Positions 1 through 8,025 of a stretch of 64,000 nucleotides of DNA are shown here, piece after piece. The position numbers and the translations under genes were made by a program. The notes under the pieces were generated by a model that was given only the letters and a program-made list of their open reading frames with translations, made no database searches and had not been told where the DNA came from. Source of the DNA: Armatimonadota bacterium (GTDB lineage: Bacteria > Armatimonadota > Chthonomonadetes > Chthonomonadales > Chthonomonadaceae). The stretch covers positions 1 to 64,000 of the forward strand of contig JAGWMJ010000012.1 in the NCBI GenBank assembly GCA_028871815.1. Reading direction: 5' to 3'. The stretch's first letter is position 1. Each line of letters begins with the position of its first letter.

Positions 1-396
1 CGCATCTGCGATACGATCTTCGCCGGTGACAACGCGGGCGTACTGCTTCGCGGTGTGAACCGCACCGACGTGGAGCGCGGCCAGGTGGTCTCCAAACCCG
101 GCAGCATCAAGCCGCACACCAAGTTCGAGGGCGAGGTCTACATCCTGACGAAGGAAGAGGGTGGGCGGCATACGCCGTTCTTCACCGGCTACCGGCCACA
201 GTTCTACTTCCGCACCACCGACGTAACCGGCGCCATGAACCTGCCGGAAGGCGTGGAGATGGTGATGCCGGGCGATAACATCCGCATCACGGGCGAACTT
301 GGCCAGCCCATCGCGATGGAGGAGGGCCTACGCTTTGCCGTTCGTGAAGGCGGCCATACCGTTGGCGCCGGGGTTGTGACCAAGATACTGGAGTAA
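1..396 (+). CDS. tuf: Elongation factor Tu, C-terminal part (5' end outside window)
   Basis: The reading frame is open from base 1 and ends at a TAA, giving the last 131 residues of EF-Tu, the GTPase that delivers aminoacyl-tRNA to the ribosomal A site. What is visible is the end of domain II ([24 protein letters not shown]) and all of domain III ([20 protein letters not shown], the closing [13 protein letters not shown]). The GTPase domain lies upstream of the window. Its place just before rpsJ is the classic str/S10 junction. No frame damage is seen. The identity is secure because both domain motifs are near-invariant in the family. Confidence 0.97.
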   Translation, partial: RICDTIFAGDNAGVLLRGVNRTDVERGQVVSKPGSIKPHTKFEGEVYILTKEEGGRHTPFFTGYRPQFYFRTTDVTGAMNLPEGVEMVMPGDNIRITGELGQPIAMEEGLRFAVREGGHTVGAGVVTKILE

Positions 397-418
397 GAAC
401 CAGAATAGCCGGATAGAG

Positions 419-453
419 GGAGCGCGGACTTGCAGAGGCCGCGCTCCTTCTCT
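419..453 (+). terminator. Hairpin terminator/attenuator between tuf and rpsJ
   Basis: A perfect 9-bp stem (419-427 with 439-447, GGAGCGCGG/CCGCGCTCC, 11-nt loop) is followed by the pyrimidine run TTCTCT. A second possible stem, 432-437 with 450-455 (GCAGAG/CTCTGC), uses the loop and the 3' tail, so the two cannot form together. The rpsJ ribosome-binding site starts only a few bases later. This geometry fits partial termination or attenuation between the str and S10 operons. The hairpins are seen; the regulation is inferred. Confidence 0.55.
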
Positions 454-468
454 GCCGGAGGAGTGAAA

Positions 469-789
469 ATGCCAGCAACCGTTCGAGCCAATCATGTCCG
501 CATCCGACTCAGGTCGTTCGACCACCGCAGCCTAGACCAGTCGGTCGAGACGATCGTTGAGACTGCCAAGCGCACGGGTGCGCGCGTCGCCGGCCCGGTG
601 CTGCTGCCGACCGAGACCGCGATCTTCTGCGTGAACCGTGGTACCACCATTGACAAGGAGTCGATGGAACACTTTGAGCAGCGAACACACAAGCGCCTGA
701 TCGATATCCACGACACCACGGCGAAAACCATCGACGCGCTAATGAGGCTGGATCTTCCGAGCGGCGTCGATATCGAGATCAAGCTTTAG
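469..789 (+). CDS. rpsJ: 30S ribosomal protein S10
   Basis: S10 of the 30S head and a NusB partner in antitermination. The 106-residue product has the family sequence: [17 protein letters not shown] at the start, GPVLLPT in the middle and [13 protein letters not shown] near the C-terminus. The ATG at 469 is chosen because a strong GGAGGAG stands 5-7 bases upstream; an earlier in-frame start would run through the intergenic hairpin. It is the first gene of the S10 operon, 72 bp after tuf and 47 bp before rplC. Length is normal for the family. Confidence 0.97.
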   Translation: MPATVRANHVRIRLRSFDHRSLDQSVETIVETAKRTGARVAGPVLLPTETAIFCVNRGTTIDKESMEHFEQRTHKRLIDIHDTTAKTIDALMRLDLPSGVDIEIKL

Positions 790-836
790 CAAGTTGTACG
801 CGCAGTGTCCCGACCGGAGCTGCTTACGGAGCCAGC

Positions 837-1463
837 ATGGTGAACACAATAATCGGCCGCAAGGTCGGAATGACGCAGGTTTTTGCAGATAATGGCGAAG
901 TGGTGCCCGTCTCGGTCATAGAGGCAGGGCCGGTGGTAGTTATTCAGGTCAAAACGCCGGATAGAGATGGGTACGCAGCGGTACAGGTGGGGTTTGGCAG
1001 AATCCATCCCAAGAATGTAAACCGCCCCATGACGGCTCACTACAAGCGCGCCGACGTAGCCCCCCTGCGATACCTGCGTGAGCTGCCGATCGACTCCAGC
1101 GAGGACTATAAGCCGGGCCAGACCATTGACTGCTCGATGTTTCGCCCCGGGCAGCGTGTCAAGGTTAGCGGTGTCAGCAAAGGTAAGGGTTTTCAGGGCG
1201 TTGTGAAGCGATTTCACTTCCACGGCGGCGATATGACGCACGGATCGATGATCCATCGCAAGCCGCAATCCGGCGGCGCCACGGATGCAGCACGTACGTT
1301 CAAGGGAACGCGCAAGCCCGGCCATATGGGTAGCCGCAGGGTTACCGTTCGGGGCCTGCGCATCGTTCGCGTGGACGTGGAGAAGAACCTGATTCTGATT
1401 GAGGGCGCTATACCCGGCGCCAAGGGAGGGCTGGTTACCATCCAGCAGTTGCCGCCGCGCTGA
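837..1463 (+). CDS. rplC: 50S ribosomal protein L3
   Basis: L3, an early assembly protein of the 50S subunit whose loop reaches the peptidyl-transferase centre. The 208-residue product begins with the usual IGRKVGMTQVF and contains VSGVSKGKGFQGVVKR and RKPGHMGSRRVTVRGL, both diagnostic. The central loop reads HRKPQSGGATD, which is one of the known bacterial variants. The ATG is preceded by ACGGAGCC. The gene follows rpsJ and precedes rplD in canonical order. Confidence 0.97.
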   Translation: MVNTIIGRKVGMTQVFADNGEVVPVSVIEAGPVVVIQVKTPDRDGYAAVQVGFGRIHPKNVNRPMTAHYKRADVAPLRYLRELPIDSSEDYKPGQTIDCSMFRPGQRVKVSGVSKGKGFQGVVKRFHFHGGDMTHGSMIHRKPQSGGATDAARTFKGTRKPGHMGSRRVTVRGLRIVRVDVEKNLILIEGAIPGAKGGLVTIQQLPPR

Positions 1464-1489
1464 GCTGAGTGCGCGCAAGGTTTAGACGA

Positions 1490-2152
1490 ATGCCATCCAT
1501 ATCACTATACAATCAAGCGGGCAAAGAGGCTGGAACGCTCGATCTGCCGGAAGCCGTTTTCGGTGTCGATTGGAACGAGGCCCTGGTCCATCAGGCTATG
1601 GTTGCTGAGGCCGCCAATCGACGCCAGGGCACTGCATCCACAAAGACGCGGTCGCAGGTACGGGGCGGAGGCCGCAAGCCGTGGCGGCAGAAGGGCACCG
1701 GACGGGCCAGGCAAGGCACGATCCGGGCGCCGCACTGGCGCGGCGGTGGCGTCGTGGGCGGCCCCGTGCCGCGCAGCTACCGTAAGGCGCTCCCGGTCAA
1801 GATGCGGCGTGGCGCGCTTCGATGTATCCTCTCCGCCCGCGTTGCAGCCGGCGACGTGATAGGCCTTGATCAGTGGAAACTCGACTCGCCTACGCCAAAA
1901 ACGCGCGCCGCGCGGGCCGTGATCCAGAACCTCGAGCTGGATGGTTACAGCAGAATTCTCGTCATCATTCCTGAACTCGATCGCGTCCTGTGGCGTTCCA
2001 CACGTAACCTTCCGAATGTCCACTTGCGCTATGGCAACGAGTTCTCCGTATCCGACGTACTCTTCGCGCGTAAAATCGTGCTGCTGAGCGGCGCCGTTGC
2101 GCGCATTCAGTCGGCATGGGAACCGGCGCCGGCAGCGGAGGCAGCAGCGTGA
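1490..2152 (+). CDS. rplD: 50S ribosomal protein L4
   Basis: L4 (uL4), 220 residues, a tunnel-lining protein that in some bacteria also represses its own S10 operon. The long basic loop is clear: [35 protein letters not shown] and [11 protein letters not shown]. The ATG at 1490 gives the usual N-terminus ([11 protein letters not shown]); a GTG at 1469 would add seven arginine-rich residues and sits only 5 bp after rplC, so I prefer the ATG. The end overlaps the GTG of rplW by 4 bp, indicating coupled translation. Confidence 0.95.
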   Translation: MPSISLYNQAGKEAGTLDLPEAVFGVDWNEALVHQAMVAEAANRRQGTASTKTRSQVRGGGRKPWRQKGTGRARQGTIRAPHWRGGGVVGGPVPRSYRKALPVKMRRGALRCILSARVAAGDVIGLDQWKLDSPTPKTRAARAVIQNLELDGYSRILVIIPELDRVLWRSTRNLPNVHLRYGNEFSVSDVLFARKIVLLSGAVARIQSAWEPAPAAEAAA

Positions 2153-2448
2153 AAGACCCCTACCTCGTAATCGTACGCCCACTGCTCACAGAAAAAGGCA
2201 CCGATCAGGCGGCGCACAACAAGTACCACTTTCGAGTGGACAAGGCGGCCAACAAAATCGAAATTGCCCAGGCTGTGGAAGCGATCTACGCAGCGAGCAA
2301 TGTTCGGGTGCTTGCCGTCAACACCATGAATGTAAAGGGCAAGCAGCGCCGGTCCATGGTCAAAGGAAAGACGGGCGGCTACTCACCTTCGTGGAAGAAG
2401 GCCATCGTCACTACAGATAAAGAGTTGACGATGTTCGAGGGAATCTGA
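2149..2448 (+). CDS. rplW: 50S ribosomal protein L23
   Basis: L23 sits at the exit of the peptide tunnel and docks SRP, trigger factor and SecY. The 99-residue product has [15 protein letters not shown] near its start and [20 protein letters not shown] with the [12 protein letters not shown] end typical of bacterial L23. The start is a GTG inside the GTGA overlap with the rplD stop; an upstream ATG at 2116 would only add glycine/serine residues encoded by the rplD tail. Normal length. Confidence 0.95.
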   Translation: MKDPYLVIVRPLLTEKGTDQAAHNKYHFRVDKAANKIEIAQAVEAIYAASNVRVLAVNTMNVKGKQRRSMVKGKTGGYSPSWKKAIVTTDKELTMFEGI

Positions 2449-2452
2449 CGCG

Positions 2453-3304
2453 ATGCCTATACGACAACATAAGCCAACCAGCGCGGGGCAGCGCTTTCGC
2501 AGCTCGTTCACTTTCACCGAACTGACCCGGAAAGAGGGCGCCAACAAGCCGGTTGATCCGTGCAAAAAGCTGCTGACGCCTCTCAAGAAAACCGGTGGAC
2601 GCAACAACAAAGGGCGCAGAACAGCCAGGAACATCGGTGGCGGAAGCAAGCGGATGTACCGCATCATCGACTTTCGGCGCGACAAGTATGACGTATTCGG
2701 AACGGTAACCACCGTTGAGTACGATCCGAATCGTTCGTGCCGCATCTCCCTGGTGGAGTACGATGACGGCGATAAGCGCTACATCCTGACCCCACTCGGC
2801 ATGAAAACCGGTGATCGGATCGTGGCGAGTGAGGGCGCCGACATTCGACCAGGCAACAGTCTTCCGCTGCGCAACATACCGGTTGGCACGCTCATCCACA
2901 ATATTGAGCTGCATCTTGGCAAGGGAGGGCAGCTGGTGCGGTCCGCCGGCGTCGCAGCCCAGTTGATGGCCCGCGAAGAGCGCTACGCACAGATCCGACT
3001 TCCGTCTGGGGAGACCCGGCGCATCCTTCTCACCTGCCATGCCAGTATCGGTCAGGTTGGTAACGCCGAGCACGAAAACATCTCGCATGGCAAGGCCGGC
3101 AAGGTGCGCTGGCTGGGTCGCAAGCCGCACGTACGCGGAGTTGCGATGACCCCGCGAGACCATCCGCATGGCGGCGGCGAGGCGCAGAGCCCGATTGGAC
3201 GTCGCAAAGGCCCGGCTACGCCGTGGGGCAAGCCGGCTCTGGGCTACAAAACTCGCCACAACAAGGCGACCGACAAGTTTATCGTGCGGCGACGAAACCG
3301 CTAA
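2453..3304 (+). CDS. rplB: 50S ribosomal protein L2
   Basis: L2, 283 residues, one of the largest and most conserved 50S proteins, needed for subunit joining and peptidyl-transferase activity. The functional HPHGGGE motif (with the conserved histidine) is present near residues 238-244, followed by [19 protein letters not shown]. The N-terminal half carries [20 protein letters not shown]. It starts 4 bp after rplW. Slightly longer than the common 275 residues but without obvious insertion. Confidence 0.97.
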   Translation: MPIRQHKPTSAGQRFRSSFTFTELTRKEGANKPVDPCKKLLTPLKKTGGRNNKGRRTARNIGGGSKRMYRIIDFRRDKYDVFGTVTTVEYDPNRSCRISLVEYDDGDKRYILTPLGMKTGDRIVASEGADIRPGNSLPLRNIPVGTLIHNIELHLGKGGQLVRSAGVAAQLMAREERYAQIRLPSGETRRILLTCHASIGQVGNAEHENISHGKAGKVRWLGRKPHVRGVAMTPRDHPHGGGEAQSPIGRRKGPATPWGKPALGYKTRHNKATDKFIVRRRNR

Positions 3305-3324
3305 CGCGCCAACGGGAGATGTGA

Positions 3325-3612
3325 ATGGGACGATCGCTAAAGAAGGGGCCGTATGCCGACCCCAAACTGCTTCAGAAGATCCGGGAGATGAATGCGCGTG
3401 GTGAAAAACGTGCAGTGCGAACGTGGTCGCGCCGTTCGACCATATTTCCAGATTTTATCGGCCACACGCTGCTGATCCACGATGGACGGAAACACATCCC
3501 GATCTTCATAACGGAAAACATGGTCGGCCACAAGCTCGGCGAATTTGCCGTCACGCGGCTGTTTCGTGGACATGCCGGCCAGCAGGTGGAACGGCGCTCG
3601 GGCATAAAGTAG
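3325..3612 (+). CDS. rpsS: 30S ribosomal protein S19
   Basis: S19 of the 30S head, which contacts S13 and the A-site finger. The 95-residue product starts [19 protein letters not shown] and contains [13 protein letters not shown] and [12 protein letters not shown] with RLFRGHAG, all standard. GGGAGATGTGA precedes the ATG. It lies between rplB and rplV as usual. Normal length and intact. Confidence 0.97.
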   Translation: MGRSLKKGPYADPKLLQKIREMNARGEKRAVRTWSRRSTIFPDFIGHTLLIHDGRKHIPIFITENMVGHKLGEFAVTRLFRGHAGQQVERRSGIK

Positions 3613-3630
3613 AAAGATTCGAGGACTTCA

Positions 3631-4359
3631 ATGCCGCCGGAAGAGAACGGGTTAGCCCGTGAAGCCACTCATCGCGAACATCGCCGCCGTGAACTGGGAC
3701 GCCAGGTGCGCGACGACGAGGCACGAGCTGTAGCCAAGTTCGTCCGCGTACCGCCCCGCAAGGCGCGTTTGGTAATCGATGAGGTACGCGGACTGTACGC
3801 CACCGACGCGATCGTATTCCTGCGGTTTATTCCAAACCGCGCCGCGCAGTACATTCAGCGCGTGGTGGCATCGGCTATTGCCAATGCCGCACGGAATCAT
3901 GACCTTCAGCCTGAACGGCTGAAGGTCGTGGAGGCACGCGTCGATGAAGGACCGCGGCAAAAGCGCGTTCAGCCACGGGCACAGGGCCGCGCTTATCGGA
4001 TTCTCAAGCGCACGAGCCATATTACAATCGTCGTACGGCAGGTAGAGCCGAAGCCGGCGAAGCCGCGAAAAGTTGAAACGGGAGGACGCGCTGCGGCTGC
4101 GCGCCAGGCGAAAGGCACAACGGCAGCTCCTGCCGCTCACGCGGCGTCGCCGGCACGCACCCGGAAAGCGCCGGCACCGGCCGTGAAAGCGGAGGCAGCG
4201 GCAGAAGCCGCCGTCATGGAGGCGCCGGCGGTTGTAGAAACTGTCGTTGAGCAGCCGGTTACGGCAACACCGATCGGCGCCGAGGCGCACGAGCAGGCGA
4301 ACGAGAGCGTTGTGCAGGAAGACCATGGCGAGAGTGACGCAACCGAGGCGGATGCGTAA
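3631..4359 (+). CDS. rplV: 50S ribosomal protein L22 with long Ala/Pro/Glu-rich C-terminal tail
   Basis: L22 lines the exit tunnel. The core is residues about 25-135 (AVAKFVRVPPRKARLVIDEV, ASAIANAARNHDL, RVQPRAQGRAYRILKRTSHI). The product is 242 residues, roughly twice the usual 110-120. About 25 charged residues precede the core. About 100 residues follow it, first basic and Ala-rich, then acidic, ending GESDATEADA. The tail is in frame and the next gene starts 26 bp later, so it is not a misread. Its function is unknown; from the position of L22 it would project near the tunnel exit. Confidence 0.95.
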   Translation: MPPEENGLAREATHREHRRRELGRQVRDDEARAVAKFVRVPPRKARLVIDEVRGLYATDAIVFLRFIPNRAAQYIQRVVASAIANAARNHDLQPERLKVVEARVDEGPRQKRVQPRAQGRAYRILKRTSHITIVVRQVEPKPAKPRKVETGGRAAAARQAKGTTAAPAAHAASPARTRKAPAPAVKAEAAAEAAVMEAPAVVETVVEQPVTATPIGAEAHEQANESVVQEDHGESDATEADA

Positions 4360-4385
4360 GCTGAGCGTGCGAAAGGACTAGCGAA

Positions 4386-5237
4386 TTGGGCCAAAAGGTT
4401 CATCCCATCGGGTTTCGGGTTGGAGTCTTCGTCGATGCGCAGAGCAAATGGTACGCGCCACCGCGCGGCTGTGCCGATGCCGTTTACGAAGACTGGAAGA
4501 TCCGCGACTACGTTAAAAAGCATCTTCCGAATGCCGCGATCTCCCGGGTTACGTTGGAGAAGGCGTCCAACCGAATAACCGTCACGCTCCATTCTGCCAA
4601 GGCCGGCATGATCATCGGCCGCGGAGGCAAGGGTATCGATGAACTGAAGGCTGCGCTGGATAAGCTGACGGGGAAACTGGTCTATGTTCGCGTGTCGGAG
4701 ATCAAATACCCCGACATCGATGCACAGCTGGTGGCCGAGTCGGTGGCGCAGCAGATCGAAAAGCGGATCGCCTACAAGCGGGCGATGCGACAAGCAATCA
4801 TGAGGGCCATGAAGCTTGGAGTGAAGGGTATCCGCATCATGTGCGCCGGTCGCCTTGCAGGAGCCGAAATGGCGCGGCGTGAGCAGGATAGGCAGGGGCA
4901 GATACCGCTTCACACGCTTCGCGCCGACATCGACTACGGCTTTACAGAGGCCGCGACCACATATGGCAATATCGGGATCAAGGTTTGGATCTACAAGCGC
5001 GATCTCCTTCCGGGGCAGCCGCGGGAATCCGACGCGGACCTTGCCCGCTCATTCCGCCCTGAGGGCCGGGCAGATCGGTCGTCCGAACGATCGGACCGCG
5101 GTCGGCGAGGCGCCCGCGGCGGTCGGCCAAGGCCGGCGATGACGCCACGGTCTGCTTCACCGGCGGAAACTGCAGCACCGGCTGCGCCATCGACATCTGC
5201 TGAGTCTCCGTCTCCCGAAGCGCCGGCAGCCGGTTAA
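4386..5237 (+). CDS. rpsC: 30S ribosomal protein S3 with disordered C-terminal tail
   Basis: S3 of the 30S head, part of the mRNA entry channel and helicase. The TTG at 4386 gives the invariant start MGQKVHPIGFRVGV and has AAAGGA upstream. A KH type 2 domain with IIGRGGKGIDELK lies near residues 75-90, and the C-terminal S3 domain has GRLAGAEMARRE. After about residue 215 the sequence turns Arg/Gly-rich and then Ser/Pro/Ala-rich to residue 283, a tail not found in typical S3 (about 210-240 residues). Confidence 0.96.
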   Translation: MGQKVHPIGFRVGVFVDAQSKWYAPPRGCADAVYEDWKIRDYVKKHLPNAAISRVTLEKASNRITVTLHSAKAGMIIGRGGKGIDELKAALDKLTGKLVYVRVSEIKYPDIDAQLVAESVAQQIEKRIAYKRAMRQAIMRAMKLGVKGIRIMCAGRLAGAEMARREQDRQGQIPLHTLRADIDYGFTEAATTYGNIGIKVWIYKRDLLPGQPRESDADLARSFRPEGRADRSSERSDRGRRGARGGRPRPAMTPRSASPAETAAPAAPSTSAESPSPEAPAAG

Positions 5238-5249
5238 GGAGTATCCAAC

Positions 5250-5705
5250 ATGTTGATGCCAAAGCGGGTCAAACATCGAAAACAGCACCGCGGTCGCCGC
5301 GCGGGCACGGCTCATTCCGGAAACGTGGTGAGCTTCGGCGACTACGGACTGCAGGCTCTTGAAGCCTGTTGGATGACCGCTAATCAGATCGAAGCGGCTC
5401 GTATCGCCATGAACCGGTACGTTCGGCGAAACGGCAAAATCTGGATCCGCATCTTTCCGGACAAACCGTTTACCAAAAAGCCCGCCGAAACTCGCATGGG
5501 TTCCGGCAAAGGCGCTCCCGAAGGCTGGGTAGCAGTGGTCAAGCCGGGACGCGTGCTCTTTGAGATGGGTGGCGTAACCGAGGAGTTGGCGCGCGAGGCA
5601 ATGCGGCTCGCGTCGCACAAACTTCCGATTGATACTCGGTTCGTCATGCGCGAGACGGCCGGAGTCGCCTCTTCGCCGGAAACCGAATCGGCAGACGGAG
5701 AGTAA
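5250..5705 (+). CDS. rplP: 50S ribosomal protein L16
   Basis: L16 helps place tRNA in the A site of the 50S subunit. The 151-residue product opens [16 protein letters not shown] and has [20 protein letters not shown] with [17 protein letters not shown], all diagnostic. A strong AAGGAG is 9 bases upstream of the ATG at 5250 (an in-frame ATG at 5256 is equally possible). The last 15 residues form a short acidic Ser-rich tail. Canonical place between S3 and L29. Confidence 0.96.
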   Translation: MLMPKRVKHRKQHRGRRAGTAHSGNVVSFGDYGLQALEACWMTANQIEAARIAMNRYVRRNGKIWIRIFPDKPFTKKPAETRMGSGKGAPEGWVAVVKPGRVLFEMGGVTEELAREAMRLASHKLPIDTRFVMRETAGVASSPETESADGE

Positions 5706-5709
5706 TCGA

Positions 5710-5937
5710 GTGGCAAATGAGAAGAAGAAGGACCTGCGGCTTCAACTGCGGCAGGTAACCGACGATGAACTGTGGCTGGAAGTATCCAAGCTGCGCCGGT
5801 CTCTCTATGACCTGCGGCGCAAGCACGTGATGCGCCAATTGGAAGATGTTAACGCTATCAGACGTACGCGCCGACAGATTGCGCGTGCACTGACGCTTCT
5901 CCGTGAGCGAGAGCTCACCGGAACAGGACCGGCATGA
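5710..5937 (+). CDS. rpmC: 50S ribosomal protein L29
   Basis: L29, a small two-helix protein beside L23 at the tunnel exit. The GTG at 5710, 4 bp after rplP, gives a 75-residue product: [20 protein letters not shown] followed by [13 protein letters not shown] and [18 protein letters not shown], matching the family (60-75 residues). The longer upstream frame is the rplP end in another phase. The stop overlaps the ATG of rpsQ by 4 bp (ATGA). Confidence 0.93.
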   Translation: MANEKKKDLRLQLRQVTDDELWLEVSKLRRSLYDLRRKHVMRQLEDVNAIRRTRRQIARALTLLRERELTGTGPA

Positions 5938-6569
5938 TCGAAGAAAACGTGAACGAAGACCAAGTACCCGTTGAGCACGACAGTCCCGTTGTGGCAGAGC
6001 TGTCCGCGGCCGCAGCAGCATCGGAAGTCGTCGAGTCGCCTGAGAGGTTGGTGGCAGCAGAACCGGCGGTTGACACTGCCGATGTACTGGCAGCCTCCCA
6101 GCCTGAGGCTGACACCGGCGACGCCGCAGCCGTAGCGGAGCCTGAGGCAGATACCGCGGACGTGGTGTCGGTGGCGCCGCACGAACCGGAGCCAGCGGCC
6201 GTTGCGGCTGCGCCGGCTCCGCCGCGCAAAGCCGGCTCGGGACGGAAGCCTGTTGCCAATAAGCAGCCACCAGCGCCCGCCGTTGCCGCGCCGAAGCCAA
6301 CCCTTGCTGCCGCCACGGGCGAACGCGGCCGACGCAAGGTGCGCCAGGGCCGAGTGGTGAGCGATAAGATGGAGAAGACGGTGATTGTGCTCGTTGAAAC
6401 GCGAGTGCGACATCCGCTCTACGGCAAAATCATGCGGCAAAGCAGCCGGCTGTACGCACATGACGAACTTGCCAGCGCGGCCGGCGATACCGTGGAGGTA
6501 ATGGAAACCCGGCCGCTTTCCAAACTGAAGCGCTGGCGCGTAACACGCATTGTTGAGAGGGCAAAGTAG
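5934..6569 (+). CDS. rpsQ: 30S ribosomal protein S17 with a 130-residue acidic N-terminal extension
   Basis: The C-terminal 80 residues are S17, a 16S rRNA-binding protein of the 30S body: [38 protein letters not shown] and the [14 protein letters not shown] ending. The first 130 residues are Ala/Pro/Glu/Asp-rich with an imperfect internal repeat ([22 protein letters not shown]). Normal S17 is about 85 residues. The ATG overlaps the rpmC stop (ATGA) with AGGA upstream. The only start near the core is a GTG at about 6339 with a poor ribosome site, and using it would leave a 400-bp gap, so I take the long form as real. Confidence 0.9.
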   Translation: MIEENVNEDQVPVEHDSPVVAELSAAAAASEVVESPERLVAAEPAVDTADVLAASQPEADTGDAAAVAEPEADTADVVSVAPHEPEPAAVAAAPAPPRKAGSGRKPVANKQPPAPAVAAPKPTLAAATGERGRRKVRQGRVVSDKMEKTVIVLVETRVRHPLYGKIMRQSSRLYAHDELASAAGDTVEVMETRPLSKLKRWRVTRIVERAK

Positions 6570-6608
6570 CGGCGAGCCTGAACCGGCGATTCGCTTGGCG
6601 ATATTTCG

Positions 6609-6977
6609 ATGATCCAACCCTACACAAGATTGAAGTGTGCCGATAACTCCGGCGCACGCGAGATACTCTGCATCCGTGTGCTGAAAGGCTCCAACACGCG
6701 CTACGCCTTCGTCGGTGACGTGATTGTGGGAGTTGTCAAGTCGGCCACGCCGAACCAGCAGGTAAAGAAGAGCGACGTTGTCAAGTGCGTGGTCGTGCGC
6801 ACCAGGCATCCTATCCGGCGCCCCGATGGCTCCGTGCTGCGATTCGACGACAATGCTGCCGTGGTGATCCAGCCGAATCTGGAGCCGCGCGGAACGCGTA
6901 TCTTCGGTCCCGTAGCTCGCGAGTTACGCGACCACGACTTTATGAAGATCATTTCGCTTGCTCCTGAGGTGCTATAG
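6609..6977 (+). CDS. rplN: 50S ribosomal protein L14
   Basis: L14 (122 residues) at the subunit interface, forming bridge B8 and the docking site for RsfS. It starts [19 protein letters not shown] and has [14 protein letters not shown], then [20 protein letters not shown] and the [21 protein letters not shown] end. Every block matches the family and the length is exactly typical. The stop is directly followed by the ATG of rplX. Confidence 0.97.
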   Translation: MIQPYTRLKCADNSGAREILCIRVLKGSNTRYAFVGDVIVGVVKSATPNQQVKKSDVVKCVVVRTRHPIRRPDGSVLRFDDNAAVVIQPNLEPRGTRIFGPVARELRDHDFMKIISLAPEVL

Positions 6978-7388
6978 ATGCCACTGCCGAAGCCATCCAT
7001 GCCGAATAAGCCGGTCCGCTTGCGCGTACACAAAGGCGATACGGTTCAGGTAATAACCGGCAAGGACGTAACCAAACGCGGCGAAGTTCTCGCCGCCTAC
7101 CCAAAACGCAACCAGGTGCTGGTAAAGGGCGTGAATATGATCACGCGCCACACCAAAGATCGCCAGACCAACCGGCCAGGGGCGTTTGGAGGCAGCGAGG
7201 TGGTGAAGGGCGGGCGGGTTGAGAAAGAGGCGCCGATGCTCGCCTGCAAGGTGATGGTCGTGTGCCCTAGTTGCCATAAGCCTACGCGCGTAGGGTTGGC
7301 CTTTCGTGATGGCGCCGACAAGCCCGCGCGCCGGAAGTATCGCGTATGCAAACATCCCGAGTGTGGCAAGCCACTGGATGCACGCTGA
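6978..7388 (+). CDS. rplX: 50S ribosomal protein L24, zinc-motif form
   Basis: L24 is an assembly-initiator protein of the 50S subunit. The KOW domain (VHKGDTVQVITGKDVTKRGEV) is followed by VLVKGVNMITRHTKD. The C-terminal part has CPSCHKPTRVG and then CKHPECGKPLD, four cysteines that could bind zinc; many L24 proteins keep only the first pair or none. 136 residues against the usual 100-110. ATG at 6978 abuts the rplN stop. Confidence 0.95.
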   Translation: MPLPKPSMPNKPVRLRVHKGDTVQVITGKDVTKRGEVLAAYPKRNQVLVKGVNMITRHTKDRQTNRPGAFGGSEVVKGGRVEKEAPMLACKVMVVCPSCHKPTRVGLAFRDGADKPARRKYRVCKHPECGKPLDAR

Positions 7389-7433
7389 ATTGCTGGCTCG
7401 GCGTAACGACGCCAACGGAGACGAAGACCACTT

Positions 7434-7985
7434 ATGCCACGGTTGAAGGATCGGTACACGCAAGAGATTGCTGTCACGCTCAAAAAGGAGTTTCAGTTCA
7501 AGAACGTGATGCAGGTTCCGCATCTCGACAAGATCGTGCTGAACATGGGCGTGGGCAAAGCAGGGCAAACTGGCGGTGACGCGAAGGAGCTGGATGGCGC
7601 GCTGCGCGATATGGCGATAATTGCCGGCCAAAAGCCGGTAGTGACGCTCGCTCGCAAGTCGGTTTCCAACTTCAAGCTGCGCGCAGGATCTCGCATCGGC
7701 TGCAAGGTAACGCTGCGGGGAGACCGGATGTACGAGTTCTTCGACCGGCTGGTCAACACGGCGCTGCCGCGTATTCGTGACTTTCAAGGGATATCGCCCA
7801 ACTCATTCGATGGGCGCGGCAACTTTGCCCTTGGCCTTCGCGAGCAGTTGGTGTTTCCTGAGATCGACTACGACAAGATCGACAAAGTTCGAGGGCTTGA
7901 CGTCATCATCTGCACCTCCGCAACCACAGACGAGGCCGCACGGGCGTTGTTAAAGGCCCTCGGCATGCCGTTCCGCGAGCGCTGA
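7434..7985 (+). CDS. rplE: 50S ribosomal protein L5
   Basis: L5 binds 5S rRNA in the central protuberance and contacts S13 and P-site tRNA. The 183-residue product has the usual order: [60 protein letters not shown] and the [19 protein letters not shown] block, ending in [23 protein letters not shown] at 7434. It is the last gene before the inserted EF-G-like gene; in most genomes rpsN would follow directly. Confidence 0.97.
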   Translation: MPRLKDRYTQEIAVTLKKEFQFKNVMQVPHLDKIVLNMGVGKAGQTGGDAKELDGALRDMAIIAGQKPVVTLARKSVSNFKLRAGSRIGCKVTLRGDRMYEFFDRLVNTALPRIRDFQGISPNSFDGRGNFALGLREQLVFPEIDYDKIDKVRGLDVIICTSATTDEAARALLKALGMPFRER

Positions 7986-8025
7986 TGCTGGCAATGGACA
8001 CACCTCCAATGAAGCGGGTCACCGT

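Noticed and set aside
5805-6809. A 334-codon open frame on the - strand across L29-S17-L14
   Set aside because: It is antisense to three conserved ribosomal genes; its product is Arg/His/Leu-rich with no domain pattern, a typical shadow in GC-rich DNA.
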